Shown piece after piece: positions 50,670 to 60,627 of a DNA stretch of 64,000 nt. The position numbers and the translations under genes are program-made. The first letter of the stretch is position 1. Each line of letters begins with the position of its first letter. The DNA is taken from contig RECQ01000035.1 in the NCBI GenBank assembly GCA_007693965.1, positions 39,341-103,340 on the forward strand, in the 5' to 3' direction. Source of the DNA: Phycisphaeraceae bacterium. Lineage in GTDB: Bacteria > Planctomycetota > Phycisphaerae > Phycisphaerales > UBA1924. A model generated the notes under the pieces. That model was given only the letters and a program-made list of their open reading frames with translations, did not search any database and was not told the origin of the DNA.

Positions 50670-51605
50670 ATGCGGATCGCCATCGCCCAGATCGCCCCGG
50701 TTTTCCTCGACCGCGCCGCCACCTGCGAGAAAGCGGCGCAGTGGATCAGGGACGCCGCTGCAGAAAACGCCCGCCTGGTCTGCTTCGGCGAAACCCTCGT
50801 CCCCGCCTATCCCCTCTGGCTCGATCGCACCGACGGCGCCCGCTTCGAGTCCGACCTTCAAAAACAGTTCCACGCCCGCTACCTCGACCAGGCCGTCGAT
50901 CTCGAAGCCGGCGATCTCGCCACCGTGCAGGCCGCGGCGAAGAAGCATGGCGTGAACGTCGTCATCGGCGTCGCCGAACGCCCGCGCGATCGCGGCGGGC
51001 ACACCATCTTCTGTTCGCGCGTCTTCATTAATGAAACCGGCGCCATCGCCTCCGTCCATCGCAAGCTCATGCCCACCTACGAGGAACGCCTCGCCTGGGG
51101 CGTCGGCGACGGCGCAGGACTGGTCACACACCGCATCGACGAATTCACCGTCGGCGCCCTCAACTGCTGGGAGAACTGGATCCCCCTCGCCCGCGCCGCC
51201 CTGCACGCCCAGGGCGAGGATCTGCACATCGCCCTCTGGCCCGGCGCCGAGCGCCTCACGCGCGACAGCACGCGCTTCTTCGCGCTCGAAGGCCGATCGT
51301 TCGTCATCTCCGCGAGCTGCATCATCCGCGAACAGGACCTGCCCGCCGATCTGCCCGAGCGAATCCGCATTGCGCAGAAGGGCGAAGTCCTCTACAGCGG
51401 CGGCTCATGCGTCGCCGCGCCGGACGGTTCATGGCTCGTCGAGCCCGTCGTGAACGAGGAACGCCTCATCATCGCCGACCTCGACCACGCCCATGTGCGC
51501 CGCGAGCGGCAGAACTTCGACCCCGCCGGCCACTACACCCGCCCGGACGTGCTCCGCCTCACCGTCGACCGCCGACGCCAGGCCGCGGCGGAATTCCTCG
51601 ACTGA
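50670..51605 (+). CDS. Nitrilase-family carbon-nitrogen hydrolase (311 aa)
   Basis: The catalytic Glu-Lys-Cys triad is visible: FGETLVPAYPLWLD (Glu), HRKLMPTYEERLAWG (Lys) and VGALNCWENWIPLAR (Cys). The CWEN sequence after the catalytic Cys is the signature of true nitrilases and cyanide hydratases as opposed to amidases. Length is standard. It is 57 bp upstream of the SDR gene on the same strand and may be the first gene of the photolyase operon, or separate. The natural nitrile is unknown. Confidence 0.88.
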   Translation: MRIAIAQIAPVFLDRAATCEKAAQWIRDAAAENARLVCFGETLVPAYPLWLDRTDGARFESDLQKQFHARYLDQAVDLEAGDLATVQAAAKKHGVNVVIGVAERPRDRGGHTIFCSRVFINETGAIASVHRKLMPTYEERLAWGVGDGAGLVTHRIDEFTVGALNCWENWIPLARAALHAQGEDLHIALWPGAERLTRDSTRFFALEGRSFVISASCIIREQDLPADLPERIRIAQKGEVLYSGGSCVAAPDGSWLVEPVVNEERLIIADLDHAHVRRERQNFDPAGHYTRPDVLRLTVDRRRQAAAEFLD

Positions 51606-51662
51606 TGACTGACCCGGCGCCGCGAGCGCATTGGGCGCCGGACGGACACGGAAGAAAGCCGC

Positions 51663-53183
51663 ATGACGTCCACACACGCAGAACATCATGCGCAGACGAA
51701 CGCGAACGGCGCCGATGCCGCCCGCCCCGTCTTCCTCACCGGCGCCACCGGCTATGTCGGAGGCCGCCTCGCGCCGCGGCTTCTCGAAACCGGCCGCTCC
51801 ATCCGCTGCCTCGCGCGCTCGCCCGGCAAACTGCGCGACCGGACGTGGGCCGTCGATCCGCGCGTCTCCATCGTGCAGGGCGACCTCGCCGACGGCGATG
51901 CGCTCGCCGAACACATGCGCGGCTGCGCCGAAGCCTATTACCTCGTCCACTCCATGATCGCCGCCGGCGCCGACTACGCAGAGCGCGACCTCGAGATGGC
52001 CCGCGCCTTCGCCCGCGCTGCGGAGAAAGCCGGCGTCACACGCATCATCTACCTCGGCGGCCTCGGCGAACTCGGCGAAGACCTCAGCGCCCACCTGCGC
52101 TCGCGCCGCGAAGTCGAGCAAGCCCTCGCCTCCGGCGCCACGCCCGTCACCGTGCTCCGCGCCGCGATGATCGTCGGCTCAGGCTCCGCCTCCTTCGAGA
52201 TCCTGCGCTATCTCGTCGAGCGCCTCCCCGTCATGATCACTCCGCGGTGGGTCAGCACCGAGTGCCAGCCCATCGCCATCCGCAACGTGATCGGCTACCT
52301 CCTCGCCTGCCTCACCACGCCGGAGACGACCGGGCGCACGCTCGACATCGGTGGCCCGGAGGTGATGAACTACCGCGAGATCATGCGCATCTTCGCCGAA
52401 GAGCGCGGCCTGCCGAAACGGCTGGTCATCCCCGTCCCCCTGCTGACGCCGCGGCTCAGCTCGCTGTGGATCCACCTGGTCACGCCCGTCGGCGCCAGCA
52501 TCGCGCGGCCACTGGCGGAAGGGCTGCGCAACCGCGTCGTGTGCCGCGACGATGAGGCGCATCAGCTCATGCCGCAGGAGCTGCTGGGCGTGCGCGCCTC
52601 CATCGCCGCGGCCCTCGGCAAGATCGAGCGCCGCGAGGTCGAGACGGTGTGGTCCGCCTCCGGCGTCATGCCCGGCGACCCCGACTGGGCCGGCGGCACG
52701 ACATACACCGATGTGCGCACCATCGACATCAATGCGCCCCCCGACGCCGTCTTCCAGGCCGTCTGCCGCGTCGGCGGCGGGCACGGCTACTACGGCGCCG
52801 ATGCGCTCTGGCGCATCCGAGGCGTGATGGACCGCCTCATCGGCGGCCCCGGCCTCCGCCGCGGCCGGCGCGACCCCGATCGCATCGAGCTCGGCGACGC
52901 CCTCGACTTCTGGCGCGTCACCGGCGTCGAGCCCGGCCGCCTGCTCTCCCTCCGCGCTGAAATGAAACTTCCCGGCGAGGCCCTGCTCGAATTCCGCATC
53001 GAGCCGCGAGCCGGCGACGCATCGCGCCTCACGCAGGACGCCCGCTTCAAGCCCCGGGGGTTGCTGGGCATCCTCTACTGGCACGCGGTGCTGCCCCTCC
53101 ACGGCGTCGTCTTCCGCGGCATGATGCATGGAATCCGGAGCGAGGCCGAGCGCATCGCCCAGACCGGCGCCGAGAGCGCCTGA
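51663..53183 (+). CDS. NAD(P)-binding SDR protein fused to DUF2867 (506 aa)
   Basis: The atypical SDR N-terminus has VFLTGATGYVGGRLAPRLLE and LVHSMIAAGADYAERD, typical of complex I NDUFA9-like SDRs. From residue ~350 a DUF2867 domain follows (DVRTIDINAPPDAVFQAVCR, GYYGADALWRIRGVMDRLIG, GDALDFWRVTGVEPGRLLSL). GGAAG lies 6 nt upstream of the ATG. Such proteins are often next to photolyases in aquatic bacteria. The reaction is unknown. Confidence 0.87.
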   Translation: MTSTHAEHHAQTNANGADAARPVFLTGATGYVGGRLAPRLLETGRSIRCLARSPGKLRDRTWAVDPRVSIVQGDLADGDALAEHMRGCAEAYYLVHSMIAAGADYAERDLEMARAFARAAEKAGVTRIIYLGGLGELGEDLSAHLRSRREVEQALASGATPVTVLRAAMIVGSGSASFEILRYLVERLPVMITPRWVSTECQPIAIRNVIGYLLACLTTPETTGRTLDIGGPEVMNYREIMRIFAEERGLPKRLVIPVPLLTPRLSSLWIHLVTPVGASIARPLAEGLRNRVVCRDDEAHQLMPQELLGVRASIAAALGKIERREVETVWSASGVMPGDPDWAGGTTYTDVRTIDINAPPDAVFQAVCRVGGGHGYYGADALWRIRGVMDRLIGGPGLRRGRRDPDRIELGDALDFWRVTGVEPGRLLSLRAEMKLPGEALLEFRIEPRAGDASRLTQDARFKPRGLLGILYWHAVLPLHGVVFRGMMHGIRSEAERIAQTGAESA

Positions 53184-53258
53184 ATCCGGGGCCCGGAAGC
53201 GGCGAATACCCCTCATGTCGCCGCCGCCTGACGCCGGGACGAACAAAGGACCACTCCC

Positions 53259-53999
53259 ATGCCTCCACGCACACTCGCAATCGCGCTCGCGATCCTCGCT
53301 TCGCCTCTCGCCATCGCCGCACCAGACACAGCGCCCGAACCCATTCGCGTCGGGGGCGATATGCACCGGGCGGTGGACTTCGACGGCGAGATCTACCGAT
53401 CCGAGCAGGCGCGGGTGAACACCGCGCTGCCGGAGGGCTATCCGCGCCCCACACCCCCCGGCGCCATCGAGATCAAGGAATATCCCCTCGTCCGCCGCGC
53501 TGAGTTCACCGGCGCTGTCAATCCCGACCGCGGCATGATGATCGCCTTCTACCCGCTCTTCCTGCACATCCAGTCGCGCGACATCGCCATGACCGCGCCC
53601 GTCGAAATGGACTACCGCGACTGGGAAGGCGATGGGCGTCCGCGCGAGTGGACCATGAGCTTCCTCTACCGCACCGCCGACATGGGCGAAGAGGGCGGCG
53701 CCGAGCGGGGCGTCACAGTGCGCGACATCCAGCCCGTAACGGTCCTGTCCATCGGCCTTGCGGGCCAGCCGCGGACGCGCGAGATCGACAGCGCCCTGGA
53801 GACCCTTCGCCTCTGGATCGCCGAACAGGACGAATGGGAAATCACAGGCGACCCCCGCGCCCTCTTCTACAACGGCCCCTCCGACCCCCTCAACACGCGC
53901 TGGAGCGAAGCGCAGCTCCCCATCCGACGCGTCAACATGCATGAGAACAACGCACGCGACGCTGAAGAAAAGGACGAAGTAACTGAAGCCCGCCCATGA
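53259..53999 (+). CDS. Secreted SOUL heme-binding family protein (246 aa)
   Basis: A signal peptide (ALAIALAILASPLAIAA) precedes a SOUL/HBP fold: IEIKEYPLVRRAEFTG, then FYPLFLHIQSRDIAMTAPVE, where IAMTAPV is the family signature, and TVLSIGLAGQPRTREID later. AAAGGA is 9 nt upstream. Its stop overlaps the next start by ATGA. SOUL proteins bind heme or tetrapyrrole; bacterial members often lie beside photolyase genes. Heme ligation by a specific residue is not evident. Confidence 0.88.
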   Translation: MPPRTLAIALAILASPLAIAAPDTAPEPIRVGGDMHRAVDFDGEIYRSEQARVNTALPEGYPRPTPPGAIEIKEYPLVRRAEFTGAVNPDRGMMIAFYPLFLHIQSRDIAMTAPVEMDYRDWEGDGRPREWTMSFLYRTADMGEEGGAERGVTVRDIQPVTVLSIGLAGQPRTREIDSALETLRLWIAEQDEWEITGDPRALFYNGPSDPLNTRWSEAQLPIRRVNMHENNARDAEEKDEVTEARP

Positions 54000-54427
54000 C
54001 GCTCCTGCTCCTCCACGCCGGCGCTGCGCTCTTCATGACCGGCCTGATCTGGTTCGTGCAGATCGTTCACTATCCCCTGCTCGGACGCGTTGAGTCGAAC
54101 TTCGAACGCTACGAACTCGAACACATGCGCCGCACCACGTGGGTCGTCGGCCCGGCGATGCTCATTGAAACCACCTGCGCAGCCCTGCTCGTGATCTCCA
54201 TCCCCGCCGGCGTCGATCCCCTCCTCGCGTGGACCGGCGCCGCCCTCCTCGCCCTCATCTGGGTCTCGACCGCGCTGCTGCAGGCGCCGGCCCACCAGAA
54301 GCTCGCCAAGGGGCGCGACGAGCGGCGCCTCCGCCTTCTGGTGCAGACGAACTGGATCCGCACCATCGCCTGGAGCGCCCGCAGCGCCATCGCCCTTGTC
54401 ATGCTCGCCCAAGGCGCCCGGGCATGA
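53996..54427 (+). CDS. Small membrane protein between SOUL and photolyase genes (143 aa)
   Basis: Four hydrophobic segments (LLLHAGAALFMTGLIWFVQI, PAMLIETTCAALLVISIPAG, LLAWTGAALLALIWVSTALL and a C-terminal one) with conserved-looking HYPLL and TNWIRTIAWSARS. ATGA overlaps at both ends couple it to SOUL and to the photolyase. I cannot name the family with certainty; a four-helix protein with a similar HYPL ... NWIRT pattern is often found in this gene neighbourhood. Its role in the light-repair set is unknown. Confidence 0.7.
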   Translation: MTLLLLHAGAALFMTGLIWFVQIVHYPLLGRVESNFERYELEHMRRTTWVVGPAMLIETTCAALLVISIPAGVDPLLAWTGAALLALIWVSTALLQAPAHQKLAKGRDERRLRLLVQTNWIRTIAWSARSAIALVMLAQGARA

Positions 54428-56007
54428 GCAGCGCCCGGAGCAAAAAGCTCGACGGCGGCGCCGACTCCGTGCGCACGCTCGCGATCGTTCTCGGCGACCA
54501 GCTCACGCACACATCGCCCATCTTCGACGACTTCGACAACAGCCGCGATGCGGTGCTGATGATGGAGGTCAGCGCCGAGTCCACGCACGTCCCCAGCCAT
54601 CGCCAGCGCACCGCGCTCTTCCTCTCCGCCATGCGCCACTTCGCCGTCGAGCTGATGGAGCGGGGCCGGCGCGTCCGCTACACCCGCCTCGACGATGAAG
54701 ACAACACGCACACCTTCACCGGAGAAGTCAGGCGGGCCGCGGCGGCGCTGAAGCCGCAGCGCCTCGCCATCGTCCATCCCGGCGAGTGGCGCGTCCTCGA
54801 AATGGCCCGCTCGTGGGAAGATGCGCTGGACGTCCCCGTCGACATCCTCCCCGACACGCACTTTCTATGCCCCCTCGAAGAGTTCGACGACTGGGCCGCC
54901 GACCGGCGCACAATGGTGATGGAGCATTTCTACCGGCGCATCCGCCGCGGCATGAACGTGCTGCTCACCAAAGACGGCAAGCCCGTCGGCGGCGAGTGGA
55001 ACTACGACAAGCTCAACCGCAAAGCCTTCCGCAGCGCCCCCGCAACGCCGCCCCCCTACACACCCCGCCCCGATGACATCACCAAACGCGTGATGCAGAT
55101 GGTCGAATCCCACCTCCCCGACCTGCCCGGGCGCCTCGACGATTTCCGCTGGCCCGTCACCCGCGCCGAAGCCCTGCGAGCCCTCGACGACTTCATCGAG
55201 CGCCGCCTTCCCGACTTCGGCGACCACCAGGACGCCATGTGGACCGGCGCGCCCTGGCTCAACCACTCGCTCCTCTCCACCTCACTCAACCTCAAATTGC
55301 TCGACCCGCGCGAATGCGTCGAGAAGGCGATCGCGGCGCATGAAGCGGGCCGGGCGCCGCTGAACAGCGTCGAAGGCTTCGTGCGTCAGATCATCGGCTG
55401 GCGCGAGTTCATCCGCGGCGTCTACTGGCGCGAGGGCCCCGAATACGCCCGGCGCAACGCCCTCGACCAGCACGGCGCCCTGCCCAAGATGTACTGGACC
55501 GGCGACACGCCCATGAACTGCATGCGCGACTGCATCGGCTCCGTGCTGCAGCACGGCTACGGCCATCACATCCAGCGCCTGATGGTCACCGGCAACTTCG
55601 CCCTCATCGCCGGCGTGCATCCCCGCGCTGTCAGCGACTGGTACCTCGGCATGTATGTCGACGCCGTCGACTGGGTCACGCTGCCCAACACGCTCGGCAT
55701 GGCCATGCACGCCGACGGCGCTGTGGTGGGCACGAAGCCCTACGCCTCCGGCGGCCGCTACATCGACCGCATGAGCAACTACTGCGCCGGCTGCCGCTAC
55801 GATCCGACCCGGCGCGATGGCGACGCCGCCTGCCCCTTCACCGTCTTCTACTGGGATTTCCTGATCCGCAACCGCACGCGCTTTGCGAAGAACACGCGCA
55901 TGAGCATGATCCTGAAGAACGTCGACCGCATGAGCGAAACCGAACAGCGCGCACTGCGCGACAAGGCCCGCTCCCTGCGCATCGAGTTCGGAGTCGAGCA
56001 GTCATGA
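54424..56007 (+). CDS. Iron-sulfur cryptochrome/photolyase (FeS-BCP, 6-4 photolyase type)
   Basis: The 527-residue protein belongs to the prokaryotic PhrB/CryB clade that binds FAD and a 4Fe-4S cluster. The cluster Cys residues are seen in MNCMRDCIGS and YCAGCRYDPTRRDGDAACPF. The N-terminal antenna fold (TLAIVLGDQLTHTSPIFDDF) and the FAD region (GYGHHIQRLMVTGNFALIAG, VDAVDWVTLPNTLGMAMHAD) fit. Known members repair 6-4 photoproducts or act as light sensors. It overlaps the neighbouring genes by ATGA on both sides. Confidence 0.93.
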   Translation: MSSARSKKLDGGADSVRTLAIVLGDQLTHTSPIFDDFDNSRDAVLMMEVSAESTHVPSHRQRTALFLSAMRHFAVELMERGRRVRYTRLDDEDNTHTFTGEVRRAAAALKPQRLAIVHPGEWRVLEMARSWEDALDVPVDILPDTHFLCPLEEFDDWAADRRTMVMEHFYRRIRRGMNVLLTKDGKPVGGEWNYDKLNRKAFRSAPATPPPYTPRPDDITKRVMQMVESHLPDLPGRLDDFRWPVTRAEALRALDDFIERRLPDFGDHQDAMWTGAPWLNHSLLSTSLNLKLLDPRECVEKAIAAHEAGRAPLNSVEGFVRQIIGWREFIRGVYWREGPEYARRNALDQHGALPKMYWTGDTPMNCMRDCIGSVLQHGYGHHIQRLMVTGNFALIAGVHPRAVSDWYLGMYVDAVDWVTLPNTLGMAMHADGAVVGTKPYASGGRYIDRMSNYCAGCRYDPTRRDGDAACPFTVFYWDFLIRNRTRFAKNTRMSMILKNVDRMSETEQRALRDKARSLRIEFGVEQS

Positions 56008-57422
56008 AACCCCTCGTCTGGCTCCGCGCCGATCTCCGCGCCCGCGACAACACCGCCCTGCACTGCGCCTGCCGCCGCTCGGGCCGCGGCGTGCTCGCCG
56101 TCTTCCTCCTCGCCCCCGACCAGTGGCGCGAGCACGACATGGCGCCGGTGCGCGTCGATTTCACACTCCGCGCCCTGCGCGAACTCTCGAAAACCTTCGA
56201 AGGCCGCAACATTCCCCTGCTCATCCGCCGCGCCGACCGCTTCGACGACGCTCCGCAGACGCTCCTCAAGATCGCCCGCGAGCACAACTGCGACGAGCTG
56301 CACTTCAACCGCGAGTACGAACTGAACGAGCGCCGCCGCGACAACGCCGTGGCCGAACTCTTCACGCAAAACAACATCAAGGTCCACGCCCACCACGACC
56401 AGCTCCTCCTCGAACCCGGAACTGTGCGCACACAGAGCGGCGGCTTCTACACCGTCTACACCCCCTTCCGCAAAGCCGTCTACGCCGAGCTCGAAAGCCG
56501 CGGCGGCGTCGAAACACTCGACCTCCCCAAACGCCAGCCCGACCTGCCCACAACCCCCGACCCCGTCCCCGAAACCATCAATGGCTACGAGAGCGACATC
56601 AACCCCGAAGCCTGGCCCGCCGGCGAAGAGGTCGCCCGCCGGCGCCTGAAGACGTTCATCGAAAGCCGCATCGCGTCCTACAAGCAGGACCGCGACACAC
56701 CCTCGATCGACGGCACCAGCCGCCTCTCCCACCACCTCGCCGCGGGAACGATCTCGCCCCGCCAGTGCGTCGCCACAGCCGCGGAAGCCAACGGCGGCCG
56801 CCTCGACCCCGGCAGCCCCGGCCCGGCCCACTGGATCTCGGAAGTCGTGTGGCGCGAGTTCTACAAGCACATCCTCGTCGGCTTCCCGCGCGTGTGCATG
56901 CACCAGCCCTTCCGCCTCGAAACCCGCGCGATCGAATGGCGCGACGATGAAGAAGGCTTCGAAGCCTGGCGCCAAGGCCGCACCGGCTTCCCCATCGTCG
57001 ACGCCGCCATGCGCTGCCTGACCCGTACCGGCTGGATGCACAACCGCCTGCGCATGATCAGCGCCATGTTCCTCACCAAGGACCTGCTCATCGACTGGCG
57101 CCTGGGCGAAAAGCACTTCATGCGCCATCTCATCGACGGCGACCTCGCCAGCAACAACGGCGGCTGGCAGTGGAGCGCCTCGACCGGAACCGACGCCGCC
57201 CCCTACTTCCGCATCTTCAACCCCGCCAGCCAGAGCCGAAAATGCGACCCCGAAGGCGCCTTCATCCGCGCCTGGCTCCCCGAACTCGCCGACCTCGACG
57301 AAAAATCAATCCACGACCCGTCACAACTGCCGGGTCTGCTGCGCTCGCAGCTCGACTACCCCGAGCCGATCGTCGACCACCGCAAAGCGCGAGACCGGGC
57401 CATCGCGGCGTTTAAGAAATAA
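56004..57422 (+). CDS. phrB: Class I CPD photolyase (deoxyribodipyrimidine photolyase)
   Basis: It splits cyclobutane pyrimidine dimers with blue light. It has an N-terminal Rossmann-like antenna domain (LVWLRADLRARDNTAL) and a C-terminal FAD domain with the photolyase signatures TGFPIVDAAMRCLTRTGWMH, NRLRMISAMFLTKDLLIDW, and WQWSASTGTDAAPYFRIFNP, including the Trp electron path. 472 residues, standard. The stop is TAA at 57420. A copy of its 3' end lies downstream of the DUF6714 gene (58041-58096), so this locus took an insertion or duplication. Confidence 0.95.
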   Translation: MKPLVWLRADLRARDNTALHCACRRSGRGVLAVFLLAPDQWREHDMAPVRVDFTLRALRELSKTFEGRNIPLLIRRADRFDDAPQTLLKIAREHNCDELHFNREYELNERRRDNAVAELFTQNNIKVHAHHDQLLLEPGTVRTQSGGFYTVYTPFRKAVYAELESRGGVETLDLPKRQPDLPTTPDPVPETINGYESDINPEAWPAGEEVARRRLKTFIESRIASYKQDRDTPSIDGTSRLSHHLAAGTISPRQCVATAAEANGGRLDPGSPGPAHWISEVVWREFYKHILVGFPRVCMHQPFRLETRAIEWRDDEEGFEAWRQGRTGFPIVDAAMRCLTRTGWMHNRLRMISAMFLTKDLLIDWRLGEKHFMRHLIDGDLASNNGGWQWSASTGTDAAPYFRIFNPASQSRKCDPEGAFIRAWLPELADLDEKSIHDPSQLPGLLRSQLDYPEPIVDHRKARDRAIAAFKK

Positions 57423-57456
57423 GAAATAGTACCCATAGGACATATACGTCCCATGG
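57394..57456 (+). repeat. Direct repeat A1: 3' end of phrB plus ATAGGACATATACGTCCCATG
   Basis: Covers the last codons of phrB (GGGCCATCGCGGCGTTTAAG) and the following ACCCATAGGACATATACGTC. It is repeated in the same orientation at 58066-58122, with small differences (TAA becomes TTA). Together they bracket the DUF6714 gene. A perfect 20-bp palindrome, GGGCACGGCATGCCGTGCCC, follows at 57469-57488. Confidence 0.85.
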
Positions 57457-57494
57457 CCCTGTGAGTAGGGGCACGGCATGCCGTGCCCAAAAGC

Positions 57495-58022
57495 TTATCC
57501 GGCCGATTCCGGACAAAATCGGCCCCAGTAGTCTCGGAGCGCCCTCAGTGCGTCCACATCCTCATCGTCACCAGAACACTTCACCATGTATCGCAGAAAC
57601 CGGCATACCACCACCGATTGCTCTGCGCTTAGCAGATCGAATCGCTTCAATTTGATATCCATGAAGTCTGAACTGTCAGGTCCTGTGCATGGATCAAAGC
57701 TGTAGATGATGATTTCAGAAGTCAATGTGTCATCTGTACGAAAGTTGATGAGCATCCAGATCATGAATCGGGGAATGTAGTAACGCCAGCTCACCGGATC
57801 GAAGTAAGCAAGCGCATCGGAGCCATATTGAACGTGCTCATCGGGAACCTCTTCCCATCGCTCGTCGGTGTCGCGCTTTCGTGCTTCGACCATCTCCTCG
57901 GCCGTTCCGTACTCATCGATCACGAGCGCCTCGTGCAGCGTGATCTCGCCACGGGGAACACCGCGAAAGGCTTCGTAGATCTCCTGAATGATCGCCTCGG
58001 CCTCGGCGTCCGGATCGTGCAT
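57495..58022 (-). CDS. DUF6714-like protein (175 aa)
   Basis: An acidic cytoplasmic protein without a signal peptide. The helical N-terminus (EAEAIIQEIYEAFRGV) is followed by ITLHEALVIDEYGTAEEMVE and the aromatic core YFDPVSWRYYIPRFMIWMLI, then LSAEQSVVVCRFLRYM; this pattern fits the DUF6714 family of unknown function. TACAAT ends 6 nt before the ATG. It lies opposite to phrB and between two direct copies of the phrB tail, so it is probably an inserted accessory gene. Confidence 0.7.
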   Translation of the reverse strand: MHDPDAEAEAIIQEIYEAFRGVPRGEITLHEALVIDEYGTAEEMVEARKRDTDERWEEVPDEHVQYGSDALAYFDPVSWRYYIPRFMIWMLINFRTDDTLTSEIIIYSFDPCTGPDSSDFMDIKLKRFDLLSAEQSVVVCRFLRYMVKCSGDDEDVDALRALRDYWGRFCPESAG

Positions 58023-58028
58023 GGCGGA

Positions 58029-58034
58029 ATTGTA
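58029..58034 (-). promoter_or_regulatory. -10-like hexamer next to the DUF6714 gene start
   Basis: TACAAT, the best -10 match in the set, ends 6 nt before the ATG at 58022, and TCCGCC lies between. A leaderless message is likely if this is used. Confidence 0.5.
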
Positions 58035-58040
58035 ACCGCT

Positions 58041-58122
58041 GGGCCCGCTGCGCTCGCAGATCGACGCCGGGCCATCACGGCGTTCAAGAAATTAGGACCC
58101 ATAGGACATATACGTCCCATGG
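58041..58122 (+). pseudogene. Duplicated 3' fragment of phrB (repeat A2)
   Basis: CCGCTGCGCTCGCAG matches phrB 57335-57350, then ~40 bp are deleted, then GGGCCATCACGGCGTTCAAG and the noncoding CCCATAGGACATATACGTCC match 57394-57456. The remnant would encode RAITAFKK in place of RAIAAFKK. Further degenerate TCCCATATGTCCTAT units follow to 58155. It has no start and cannot be functional. Confidence 0.82.
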
Positions 58123-58184
58123 GTCCCATGTGTCCTATTTCCCATATGTCCTATTCAAAATTCAACAGACCGACCGCCGCCCCC

Positions 58185-60627
<2,443 letters not shown>

